A stretch of DNA of 64,000 nt, from contig JALQBC010000020.1 in assembly GCA_023375675.1 (NCBI GenBank), positions 434,001 to 498,000 on the forward strand, written 5' to 3'. Below, piece after piece: positions 36,386 to 47,794 of the stretch. Each line of letters starts with the position of its first letter. The stretch's first letter is position 1. Under the pieces are notes generated by a model that ran no database searches, was not told the DNA's origin, and saw only the letters and a list, made by a program, of their open reading frames with translations. Origin of the DNA: Cytospora piceicola. Taxonomy: Eukaryota; Ascomycota; Sordariomycetes; Diaporthales; Cytosporaceae. Made by a program: the position numbers and the translations under genes.

Positions 36386-39300
36386 CGCCGGACACCGATG
36401 AGCCCCCAGCGCTGGAAGGGGAGGCACGACGAGGGTTTTCGAACTGGGGCAGCAGTCAACTGCTCTCCTCAACTTGGTTGTCTACAGAGCTATCTACATG
36501 GCTGCGTCGACGCGACGTGAGACTCCACAATATAGTAATCGCTGGAACGGGCTGCAAGGCAGTTCTGAGATGTGAACACTCGCATTGGCAGTCCTTCAGG
36601 TTTAAGCTCCGATATGTACCGACCGGCCTCTGTGATGTGATAAGTCATACCTTCCGGTAGTCAAAATGTTCCCGAGGCAAGTACATAGTCTCTGGTCGGG
36701 TCTGATGGCAGCTCTGACTTGTGTCTTCAGAGCAGAAGCCATCCCTCCTCATATATGATATCCCCTCATGGGCCCAAAAGACACGTAACGGTGCTAATAT
36801 CTGACAGGGGATTGGCTTCAACTAAAGAGCACTCGGCTACGACCAAGTTGGCAACAGGCTGGGGAACCCTCTGACGCAAGAGGAACACGGTCATGCATGA
36901 TGTAATACAAAGGTATATGTGTTGCAGGAGATTCAACTATCAGACGAGATTTCTTTCTACTTAGTCTGTGTAGGGGTGGTCACCCTTTTTAGCCTGCTAG
37001 TGCAGTGGGGTCTGTTCCGACAATATATATCGGGGAGGTCTTGGCCTTCGCCGTCTCCCGCTCGTGAACAGTCGCAGACAGTCAGCCCAGTAAGTCCTTC
37101 GCAAGTGCGCCAAAGTACCAGGACGCTCGCTGCGGGACCTTGAAAACACCCGCAGCCAACAATCTCGTGGCGCACCCATCAAACGCAGCAGCCTCCTCCC
37201 CCCCTTGTCTATAAGGCTAAGCCCGGACGAGACACCATGTACGGTACGGTACTGTACGTCGGGCAGCAAAGCAAGTACAGCCGGCCTCCACCCGGGCGCG
37301 TTGACTTTGGCGGGTGTGGTAGCCCAGGAGATGAGACATGAAACGGTTCTTCATGAGTCTCTATCATTGATGAAGATGAGGTGAGGCTCTGTCAGTACGG
37401 GATCACGGATGAAAACCAATCGTGCTGTAAACCCAACTGGGCACTCATTTAAGCTGACGTTGAATTTGGCAACTTTATTGCCGGACATTTCCCTCCCTCC
37501 AAGGGTGCATTCTTTATTTCCTGTCATGTCCCGCTGTTCCATCCTCCTAATTCCGACCTGCCATTGGTCACCGGTCGCAATGAGCTTTGGTATTAATGGA
37601 CCCGTTGCTGCACAACAGGATACCATGTAGAGTCGATCAGGGTCTATCCAATCAATATATTGGTTAGGATTCGTGAAACAACAGACTATCTTACTACCTG
37701 TCAATGCCGGGCAGTTGTATCGTATTCCATCCATCCCTGCGATCAGGGGCAACAAAAATAAAACAAGAATAGATAGCCCTAACCCTTCTTTTCATATTCC
37801 TTGCCGCTTACCCCCGACTTGTCAAACCTCTAATACTTCCCTACTAAGTACTTACTTAAGTAAGTAGGTATAAGTAGCTGCATAGTCAAGGTCACAGAAT
37901 GACAACAACCCTGGCTTGCACAAGATCTGCATATAATGCATTCACGTATAGCAGGGATATATGCCAGCTTTATTTTAGCGGATGCCACATCGACAGGAAC
38001 TGAGGTACGGGGTACATAACCATAAAATCTACCTAAATACCTACCTGGACAACCTACCTACCTGAGTGGAAACCTAGCTGGATACCTGACTGCCCAGGAT
38101 ACCTGACTGGATACCTGACTGGATACCTACGTAGGTGAATATACCGGTGTGTAAAGGTAATCTGGGTATATCCCGGCTGTTGCCCAGGTGCCCAGGTGGT
38201 TTGGACCCTAGAACTTGCGCTAGAAGTAACCGTTAACCGCCACTTATACATCGGTACCTACGTACTAACAGCATCAGCAACAACAACAACAACAACAGCG
38301 GCAACAGTCAAAAAGCACGGCCCCCCAGATTTCTAGTGCACACACTAGGAAAAACGATCCCGCGGACGAACGACTTTGACTTCACGCCGTTTCTCTCCAA
38401 GCTTCGTCCCATCAGCCTTTTGGCTTTTGCGGCTAACGCCTATTACATATAGAAATCTCCAGACAATATACAATTGCGGGACCATTGAACCCAAGCAGAA
38501 CTCTGTTCAGTGTGTTTGGTGGCAACCTTGGAACGACCTAAGTACTACTAGGTGCTAGATAAGTAGGCAGGTAGGTAGGCAGGTAGGTAGCAGCATACCT
38601 TACATATTGTTGCTCACTACACTTGCAGTCTGTAGTCTGTAGTCTGTAGTCTGTAGTCTGTAGTCTGTAGTCTGCAGTCATCAATTGCTGTTGCCAGTTG
38701 GGTGGGACGTGTAACCGGCGTGGACGACCAGACTGCCAGGTTGCAATTTGGGGCGAGGAACTCACGCTGACGATGGTTACCACAAGGAAACAAGCATCCA
38801 TGTACCCTTCTTCTACGAATGTGGTTATTATCTACCTAGGTAGGTATAGGTATCTAGCGTGTACACACAGCCCTGGAAGATACAAGATACGGACGATCTT
38901 CATCGAACCCGCCCACGAGCTTGTCTGCTTTCCCCAGTTGCGATGGCAGGCCGTAACTTTGCGCTGTGGGCGTTGGTGGATTATCTCTCTCTCTCTCTTT
39001 GTCACTCTCCTTCTCCCTCTCCCCTTCTCTCTCTCTCTCTCTCTCTGCCCCCCTCTGCAACACCAAGCGGCAACCACGGTTTTCCCCGGGGGGGGGGAAG
39101 GGGAGTGGGCCCAGGGCCTATGGCCTCCTTCCCCTGCCCTTCCCAATCCCAGCCCGTGCCAACCCAATACACAGGAAAACCCACCATGCCGCACTGGGAA
39201 AGGAGCAAAACCCTATTGCCAACTTCGGCAGTCAAAATCGACGACCGGGCCTCTCTCACGCCTAGCCCCGAAATCCGGGACGATGATCATGATCATGATG

Positions 39301-40491
39301 AGACGTGACAATGCCCACTCGCCCACCCACCCACTTGCTTTACCCACCCACTACACTAAATAAAAACAAAACCCCCCCCCCTGCTGCCTCTGTAGTGTAC
39401 TCCCCCCCCCATCCTCCCTCGAAAATCCAGAAAAGATCGCCAAGGCCATTTTAATTGGATTCCTTCCCACCCTTCCCCCCCTCCCCACCTCCTCTTCACA
39501 CACACCCCCCCCCTGGTTCCCCATCTCCTCAAGCCACCGTCACGAGGGGCTGGCTGAGCGGGCCGATGTGTGGAGACAAGAGGAGGCGAGCAGATGCGGT
39601 GGGACGAATCAACCAGACTTTTGGGACCCCCTTGAACAGGGCCAGCGTATGTATGTGCGCGACAACGATCACAGGAGCCGGGTCCCGGAATCCCTTGGGG
39701 AACTCGAGGGGGATCTCCCGGCCACCATGTAAGCAAGAATCGTTCGCGGGCGGGAAGGAGGGGGGGGGGGAGGGGAGAAGCCGCCCAGGTGCCGAGCCTC
39801 GAATCCGGGAGAGGACAGGTCCTGTCATCGTGGTATGGTTTGCGCACAGTATAGAGATCCAGGAAAACATAGGCGAATGATTCATTATCGAAACGGTTGA
39901 TGTTTTTGGGTTCCAGTGATTTCGTATTGTTGGTGTTGTTTTTAAAGTGAGTCAAGTCGCCCTGACAACTCGAGTTCCGAAGTGCGAACTATCTAAATGT
40001 GGTTTGTTGAAGTAGCGAGTGATTCTCGCGTGGGATACTTTTGTGCCTCCCTCCCCGCCAACCGTGCCCAATTCCCTTTCTTTCCCGTAAACGCCCATGC
40101 AATGCTGTAAGAATGAAGACGAGGTCCGTCTCGTAACGCCTGTGCCTGATGCTATGACTCCCGCGAGGAGACAATCTTGTTCCCTCTACTTCCGACTCCC
40201 TGGGTGTTCCAAAGAACCCCTTTCCTTTCCCTTTGGTATCAAACCAGGTGTCCCGATACCCCCCCCCCTCCTAGCCGTGCCATATATCGCCCTTGAAAGT
40301 GCATACCGTGAGGTAAATTCCCGTCTGCCTGTCCCATCTTTCCCGTCCCTTTTGTGCTTTTGGTATGTTGTTCAAAGTACCCCGTGAAAGATGTCGCCGC
40401 ACCAATTAGAATTATGTAGTGGAGTAAATATTAACTGTGTCGAAGTGTGATGGCGCGTCGTGTCGCCAGCCCGGCAGATTGTGTGAGTCTC
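36386..40491. other. 4.1-kb intergenic region with simple repeats
   Basis: No gene supported. Contains an ACTTAAGT palindrome (37854-37861), GATACCTGACTG repeats (about 38080-38130), the 7-mer array at 38627-38675, GTAGGTAG words near 38570-38590, a CT microsatellite (38982-39050) and many short G or C runs (39370-39515, 39755-39775, 40259-40270). A 199-codon minus ORF at 39356-39955 has no recognisable domain. Confidence 0.55.
38627..38675. repeat. Seven tandem copies of AGTCTGT
   Basis: Six identical 7-bp units and a seventh with one change (AGTCTGC). A related GACTG-type 7-mer array lies near 21045, also intergenic. Confidence 0.9.
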
Positions 40492-41515
40492 TCATGGCAT
40501 CAGGCGAGAGCCGCCGCAGCTGGCCTCAAAGTTGTGGCAGCCCCGCTCGTGTCGCTTCATGTTGCTTCGGACACTGAAGGCCTTGCCACATCCGGAGTGA
40601 GGACACTTGAAGGGCTTCTCGCCAGTGTGCGAGTGGCTGTGGATACGTAGCGAGCTGGGCCGAGAGAAGGCCTTGTTGCACGTCTGGCAGATGTAGCGAT
40701 CCTGAGACTGGGGGAAGGATGCCGCAGATGATGGAGAGATGTAGTGGTGGTGCTGCCAAGGGTTGGCACCAGACGAGGGCATCGCCATGCTAAGTGACAT
40801 AGGAGGGAAAGCCTGGTGGAACTGTTAGATTCATTCTCCAGTGGTTTTGTGTGGGACATGAGTTGGTGCTCACCTGAGGAAGTGGTCGCTGGTAGTAGAG
40901 ACCAGAGACCTGCGGCTGTGGGGGAGGAGTCGGTTGCATAGTTGGGTAGTAGGAGGGCATGGCTGGTGGCCCCATGTATGAAGAGGCGAATCCGGGTTGA
41001 GGGTAGGCTGGGGCCTGAACTGGAAGCCGGGAGACCATTTGCTGACGTTGAGGCTCAGGCTCAACATGAGCCATGGAAGGTGTCGACTCATAAAAGTAGT
41101 TTGACCCAGCCGAAAGCTGGCTCACCGATCTTGTCGATGGCGAGTGATATCCGTCGAACGAAGCCGCAGAAGACATTGGTGGTGTAGGTGGCAGCGCTGC
41201 GCTGCGAGAGGCAACATGGTTGTAGTGCGATGAAGTCGGGCGGGCGTCAGACTTCTGCGACGAGGCTACTCGGTATGTTAGTTGCCGTTGAGATTGGTCG
41301 CGTCTGTGTATCTTACCTTGCTGCGAGACTGGGAACTGTTCTGAAGTAGGCGACCCTCCATCGGCCAGGCCAAGGAGATTGGAAATTGAGGGCAGAGAAC
41401 ATTTCGATGTGTCGTCCATTGGGGGCGATGGTGGTCCTTGAGGCTGTCCGTAGCCGTAAGCCACACTCGGTTGTGAAGCGTAGTGATAGTGGTCCGCCAT
41501 CATCATGGTTGCCAT
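40492..41515 (-). CDS. C2H2 zinc-finger transcription factor, MtfA/CSP-1-like
   Basis: Exons 41317-41515, 40874-41268 and 40492-40812 give 304 residues. Residues 1-235 are low complexity, rich in Ser, Pro, Tyr and Gln (ATG at 41515, start [14 protein letters not shown]). Two C2H2 fingers close to the C-terminus carry all metal ligands: [21 protein letters not shown] (from about 240) and, after [31 protein letters not shown], with only about 13 residues after. This finger pair and layout match the MtfA family of Aspergillus (secondary metabolism and development) and Neurospora CSP-1-type repressors, in my reading. The first acceptor is CGAG after a CTAAC branch, less usual than CAG but the only one in phase. 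The long gene-free DNA upstream (12.5 kb) may hold its regulatory region. Confidence 0.9.
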
Positions 41516-44500
41516 CTTGTATAGATTATAGTATTCCCTCCCGGAGATGATGTGACCCCGTATATTAGTCACGAGCAATAATGAAATTGAGAATTACTCG
41601 ATGTTGATGAGTGGTATATAGTACCAAGTGTCCAAGAGTGCTGACAGTGATGTATGTTTGGGATGTCAAAGATGCAAGGTGAGTGCCGAGAGAAGAAGGT
41701 GGGAAGGGGGGGATATTTTATGTATGTGACCACTGAAAACAAGCCCGTTGTGGGAACGGCACGCTCAAGGGTAGATCGTGTTAATGAGATCTCCCGAAGC
41801 AGAGAGCATGGACGATCAAGCGTAAATCCACGAACGCTGATCCCTAGATAGATACGGATGCCGCAATAGCAGCTGTCACAAATTATGTGTGGGTCGACTT
41901 CTTGTCCTGTGAGGTCACGACAGGACCTGGTTGATGGTGATAAGCAGGCGTTGATCCGATGTATCACAGTACAGTACAACTGCGTACTAGTATGAGATGT
42001 GCTCTGACTCGGGGTGCATCGGGGTGATCCTTAGCGGTGCTTGTGCATATGTGGGCCCGTCCACGAGCCCCTGGCTACCACCCCTGGTGCCATGATCGAG
42101 GACAAGGGTCTTCTGCGGACCAGGGGCCTGTCGAAAGCATGGAGTTGTTGGGGTCGGTACCGCAGTATGTACCTCTGCCGTTGGAAAGATCGGTCTGAAA
42201 GAACGCACGACTCGCAAGGATTTGCAAGGGATCCGCTCCAAGAACAAAACGGCTGCTCGGCAAACCCACTTCATGCTGTACTAGCACCCACTGCGTAAGT
42301 GTACTTGTACATGCACAGTACGATCATCCGAAGCTAATCCTAAGGCCGTGCCCGATACCTTGTGCCTGGATCGGCTTGGGTGTATCTCACCGTTGCGGGC
42401 TGTGATGGATGGAAAGAAAAAGGGCGAGCCTGCCGTGTCGAAGGTCGAGGCAAAAGCGTTGCGAGACAATTGCGACGAACCTCGTAGAAGACCCAGCTCC
42501 CATGTCGGAAGACTACACTAACCCAGGAGGGCGTCGATGGGCCACGGTATATTTTGCCTCTGGCGGACTCGCTGCTTACACAGTATGTGTTGCCGGGTCT
42601 CAATGTTCTCCAGCGAGCTGGTCCGTGAGCGTGGTGAGGTCCCCACGGCCCCTTGTCCGTCACGCATGCCTTGTTGGGCTGGCAGGAACTGTCCGTTGCC
42701 ATTGCCGTTGTGTCGTGTCGTGTCGTGTCAAATTAACATCTCATACCCGACTTCAAGGCCCAACGGCGTTCGGGTAACAGCTGTAGCTGGTCCAGCACAT
42801 CAGCTGTGACGGATGATCGCTCTGCCAGCCCTTCAGGCCCAGAGCAGCATCCCCTGAACCTTGTGTGTGTGCATGCGTAGTACGGATTTGTCGGATCTGT
42901 TGCAGATCGCCAGTTGAGTCTCCTGTCCACTGACGAGGCTTTTTGAGCTGATCGCGGGTGAATTGCGGATTTGCTGCATATCCATCCGTGCATGCCCACT
43001 CATGTAACGGGGGATTCTCTTCCGAAGCATTGTCCGAAAGAGGGATTGCCGGCAATGGCGCTCAGTAGCCATGTCCATTCGAGGAACACGTCGACGAAGC
43101 TCATGGTCCGGGAGCGGGCTGATGTGATGTGTTCATCAATGCTTGACCGCAATCTTCAAGCAAGGACTCGACATGGTCGGCCTGCATCCCAGGTGGACCA
43201 CATGTCGCGCCTCTGCAGCATATCTGTGTAACTGGAGCAAGACCCAATGGGTAACACAGCAGTGGACGCCGCACAGGTCCGCACTTCAAGCAGCGTTGCG
43301 GAAATGATTCCATCCGATGGGACAAGGATCTACGGCAAAGTCAGTCAGTGGATGGATTGATTGATGGAAGCCTCCCAGCCGCATCCCAGTAGGCAAATGT
43401 AGTAGGTAGCCGCAATGGCAAATGAGCTTGAATAATGCACTCTAAGCTTGCCGCCGACCAAGAAGACACATAGAGTCGGCTTTTCATGCCTTCAGTGGCA
43501 ACATGGCTGCACGGGACGAGCTGGTGACTGACGGACTGACGGATTGATGGATTGACGGATTGACGGACTGATGGATTGATGAGAGTTTCAAGGTGATATT
43601 ATGACGAAACTTGCGCATCGGGTGACTTCCCCTCCCAGCCTTGGATTACCTAATACAAGCAGCTCCAGTACTCGTGCTAAGAAACCGTAGTTGTCGGCCG
43701 CCCCGTCGAGCCTTACTCGCCAGGCTCGCTAAACACTAACCACAATACCACATCTACAATTACTTGCCTACCTAGGGTACCTACCTAAGGCACTTAGCCT
43801 CACTTGTTCCTTGCACAACCTTGGAAACCGTTGCGGTCCGTCCTTGTACAGTAAGTATGTACATGGCAGGCGGAGGCAGGAGATCGAACTCCGCGATCCT
43901 CTTCTACAGTGTGCTCCATAGTCGAAGACCAACGCGGTTGCTTTTCATCTAAAGCTCAGATGGGACTCCATCCACACTGGAGACAGCCAAGGTTAAGCAA
44001 TCTGGGGAGTCCGGCTACGTAGTATGTACCTAAGTATTCACTTGCACCCCCCATCTTGGAACTGTGGTCTGATCCTGGACCTTGTATAGCATAGTAACAG
44101 AGCACCCTGAGGCACCTGTACGACACCGTTGCGACAGCTGGACGATATGCGACTCGATGCGGATTCCGTGGCGGCGCCTCAGCCGTCAGGCCGTCAGTCG
44201 CTCACATGTAGTGGGATGAGTGTCTCGCTCTGCGTTCACGGTGGCCAACGCCAAAAACATCCAAAGGCTATATCCTATTTCCAACATCACCAGCCAGCTT
44301 TTGTCAGTCTATCGTTTCATTTAGCCTCGCAAAGGTACAGACCTGTGCGAAAGGATACTGTACGATCCAAGACCGGGATGCTCTGTGGTTGGCACAAATC
44401 AGGGCGACTAGCAAACAAGATCTACCATGGGGCCGGTCAACCATCACCCTGCGTGCCTGCAATGATGAGATCTCCGGGCAGGTTCCGGTGCGACTAGTGA

Positions 44501-44912
44501 TAGCCATTACGGGCCTCTCGACACCCCGTCAGCCTGGCAGTGTACGAGACGTAGTGCCAGCTTGCTAAGGACAACAACTGCGAGCCTCATCAGCGATGAT
44601 TTGCACCACACTACATCACCTACAGGTGGCAACAGCATGCACACAAATAAACCCTCCATATTTTCAGACCCAGACCTAGGTAGAGCCAGGATCTCTACGA
44701 TGCAGGCAGCAAAGGTCGACACTATGAGCTGGGTTGCGAAGCTTGACAAGTCTGCGGAACCGCCCGTTCGACATCGTGAGGCTCATTACCAGGCTTGGGG
44801 TTCTGCGGAGTGGAGCTGGCCCTTTGACGTGGGAGTTTAAACTCATGGTCCTGAGCCCAACTGCGGCAGGCAGTTTCTGCCCCAACTCTCAGACAGCAGC
44901 TATGGTCCGGTG

Positions 44913-45106
44913 TACAGGGCGCCAGGATTATAATTACTAGTACGGTCCACGGGGACAAGGCCTACCGATTTGCTCGAAGGCCTTGAGAACTGGGTCGATA
45001 GAAGATCAGGACTTCATATCGCACAAAGATTCGCCCACAGCACTCAGTATTGTTGATCCCCTCCACAGGTGGACCATACTAGTAATTGTAATCCTGGCGC
45101 CCTGTA
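44913..45106. repeat. Inverted repeat pair, 38-bp arms
   Basis: Bases 44913-44950 and the reverse complement of 45069-45106 match in 36 of 38 positions. The two differences are both C/T, one in CpA context and one in CpG. The 118-base interior has no ORF. It looks like a small foldback element or MITE relic; no target-site duplication was identified. Confidence 0.7.
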
Positions 45107-47717
45107 TCATCATTCTGGGACATTGATGCAACGCTCGAAGATCGCTTCCTCATGAACCGCCTTTGGGGCGACCCTCGAGGTTGGCTCGAGCCATATTTCC
45201 CAAAAGAAAAATAAAGATATACCATCTGTCGATCATTCCCCTAAGGCGACCACTCAAAATTCTGATAGGCCCTGATTATTTTCCCCTTTCGACAGGCGGG
45301 GCCGCTACGGTGGATCTCATTTTACACGGATCCATTGTTGGTCTTTGTGCTCATCTCTCCAGGCTCCTGGAAATTGATGTTGCCAAATTAACAAGATCAT
45401 TTTCAGGCCAGTTGCAGTGTTGAGTACCAACACGAAGGCTTCTCGAATGGCAATTTTCAACAACCTTGCTGACGTTGGCTGTCGAAGATCATCCGAGAAA
45501 GCTTGAACGTCACCCTGGCAGGGAAGTACGAGATGAGCAGATTGCTTCATCAGGCACATCAGAGCCTCCACCATTGCAATGGATTCTAGGGCCGCAACGA
45601 GCGTCATCGCGGTCTTCTAGAAAGCTACCCTCTCCACAATCCCCTTTCCCGGTAAACCCGGACACGTGTCGGCCGGAGCTGCCAAAACTTAGTTTCCCCA
45701 GGCCCATCCAGCCCCCTGATTAATTTCTACATTCTTCAACGGCTAGCCGCTAGTGATTGCTGTTACAGCTTCCGAGAGAGACATGAGCCCTGGACAGCCC
45801 TGTCTGGCTGTCTGGTACTGCAGCATCGCATCTCGCCTCTCTTATACTGAAGACTTATTTGATGCTGCGTGATAGCGACCAGGTGTCGGAGTCACTCTCG
45901 CCTGGCGGTGAGAGACTGTATTTCCGCTGACAGTCTGGGGGATGCTCCGTCTACCCGCGATCTTCTCGCAGTGGAATCAAATTATCCGGAGCGACACATC
46001 GACTCCAGCAAAAGGAGGAGCCACTGGATTGTCATCGACATGTCCATTCAGGAGCTGTGGACCACGATGGTCTCAATCGTCACTCAGTTGTCAGTCAGAT
46101 TGACTGCAGTGCCCAAGCGGCCTGGACAAAAGATCAAGCCCTGATGAAGGTTGGCTTTAGTGTACTGTGTATATACGAGCAAGCCAACAGTCAGTGGACC
46201 ATGCACCCGCAGCACATAGCTTTGCAGGTCATGGAGTTTCACTCTGCCGACAACGACTTGCAGCTGCTAGCTATTGCTTGTGCTCGGGATGCGACAGCAA
46301 TCATCAGCGATAAATTGCAGCGCAGTCTACTGACCGAACGCAAGCTGACTCCCGTATGTCAGTGCGACCAGGCCGCTGCGGGCTGCGGCAATCACGAATT
46401 GGTCATGGGGTCGGTGCCATATTCACAACGGACGTCTACATGCGACCCTCATTTGAATCCCTGATGATGAAAATCGGCAGGCAACTGTTGATCGGCCTTC
46501 TGGCAGATCGACTTTGCAACCCCCCAGACGCCGTCATTGTGGCCTGACTTCTCTCCTTGTCCAATCTGGTGGTGCATTCCTGTTTTCACCAGGGCCCTCT
46601 GTGGCCTTCTTGGTCATCTCGCCCTGCTCAATCTCAGCCATCACACTGGTGCAGCTATTCCGTACTTGCACCAACTCCCACAGTGAGAAACTCACGCGAC
46701 TGCGCAATACCACTGGAATTCTAGACCACACCAACCGAGGGAAAGTCGTTCAGACGGGCCGATATGGGTCCCGCACACTGGACGCTGCAGCCAGTAAAGC
46801 TACATGGCCTGCGACAACAAGACTGACCCCCCAACGGAGTCTAAAGCACGCGTCGCTGTCGGTCAGCTCGTGCGCAAGGGAAAAGCAAACCAGCGTATCT
46901 TGAGCCTATTGCAACGACACATTGTCTCAGCCACACCGAAAGGCCCCGGTGAATTTATGCACGCTCGTGGTACCTCTCCGCCTGCCAGGGCTTGCACGAC
47001 ACTGCTCTGTGGTGTATTGAAGCACAACGCCATTGCACTATTGCCCATCAAACCCGGCCTGCCATGGGATTGTGCAATGTTGCACCACGCCGAGCTGGGG
47101 CCTTCTTCTTCGCCCGTTCTGTCGGCGCCGTTGCTGGGTAAGTATCTAGCCTGGAGGGCCGTCATGAAAGGTCCGGCTTCTGCCTCGCACCACAGTATGC
47201 CATCGGCGGCGGCAAAACGATCGCGGATACGTGCGTCTGTTGGACGTGCCCTCGGCTGCAATGACAACTTGGACTTACATACGAATCCATATACATCATT
47301 GGGGACTTCAACAGGTCCAATATGCCACCTAGAGCGGTCTGGTCTTCGGCAGTTCTCCTCTTTAGCTCGTGAGACTTCATTTGAAGAGAATTAGCCAGCA
47401 CTTTACATTGGCGAATACCACGGACCTTCCCCGGGCGTGCTGACCTGCAGGCCTAGGTTACATCACCAGGCTGATGTGAGCCCTTGCGACAACTACGTGC
47501 ATAACGACATTCTCTGGCCCCCGATTCCTACTCCGAGTGGGATGCATATTGAGGCAGCTGCCGGACCATTTGCTGAAGGTCCGTGATGCTCCTACGTGGC
47601 CAACTCTCAGTCGCGGGTTTGGGGGCCTGCCAGGTCTGCTTGTGACGTGTAGAGGTCCGCCATCACAGGGCGCCGCCTAGACTGATACCCATCCTGAGAT
47701 GGTGGATAGCCTGGTGT

Positions 47718-47794
47718 AACAGATACAGGCTCTGTAACTGCTCGAGTTCTCGAAGCAAAAAGAACTCGAGAATGCCAGGCCTGATTATCTGTTC
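47718..47794. repeat. Imperfect fold-back, possible hairpin RNA
   Basis: A perfect 10-bp inverted repeat (CTCGAGTTCT at 47741-47750; AGAACTCGAG at 47761-47770) with a 10-base loop. Pairing continues outward with bulges to AACAGATA (47718-47725) against TATCTGTT (47786-47793), giving stem arms of about 33 bases. Confidence 0.65.

Noticed and set aside
39356..39955. 199-codon minus-strand ORF
   Set aside because: Crosses homopolymer and CT-rich repeats, and the protein is Pro/Gly/Arg-rich without a recognisable motif.
43860..44040. tRNA-like or 5S-like patch (GTTCGATC and GGTTAAGCAATCT words)
   Set aside because: The B-box-like stretch on the minus strand cannot form a proper T-arm with matching acceptor stem, and the 5S-like words are not followed by the rest of a 5S rRNA. 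At most a decayed relic.
46804..47394. 196-codon plus-strand ORF in the gene-free region
   Set aside because: Longest plausible ATG ORF there, but no domain, signal peptide, TM segment or spliced extension is visible and an opposing ORF covers the same bases. Not called without transcript evidence.
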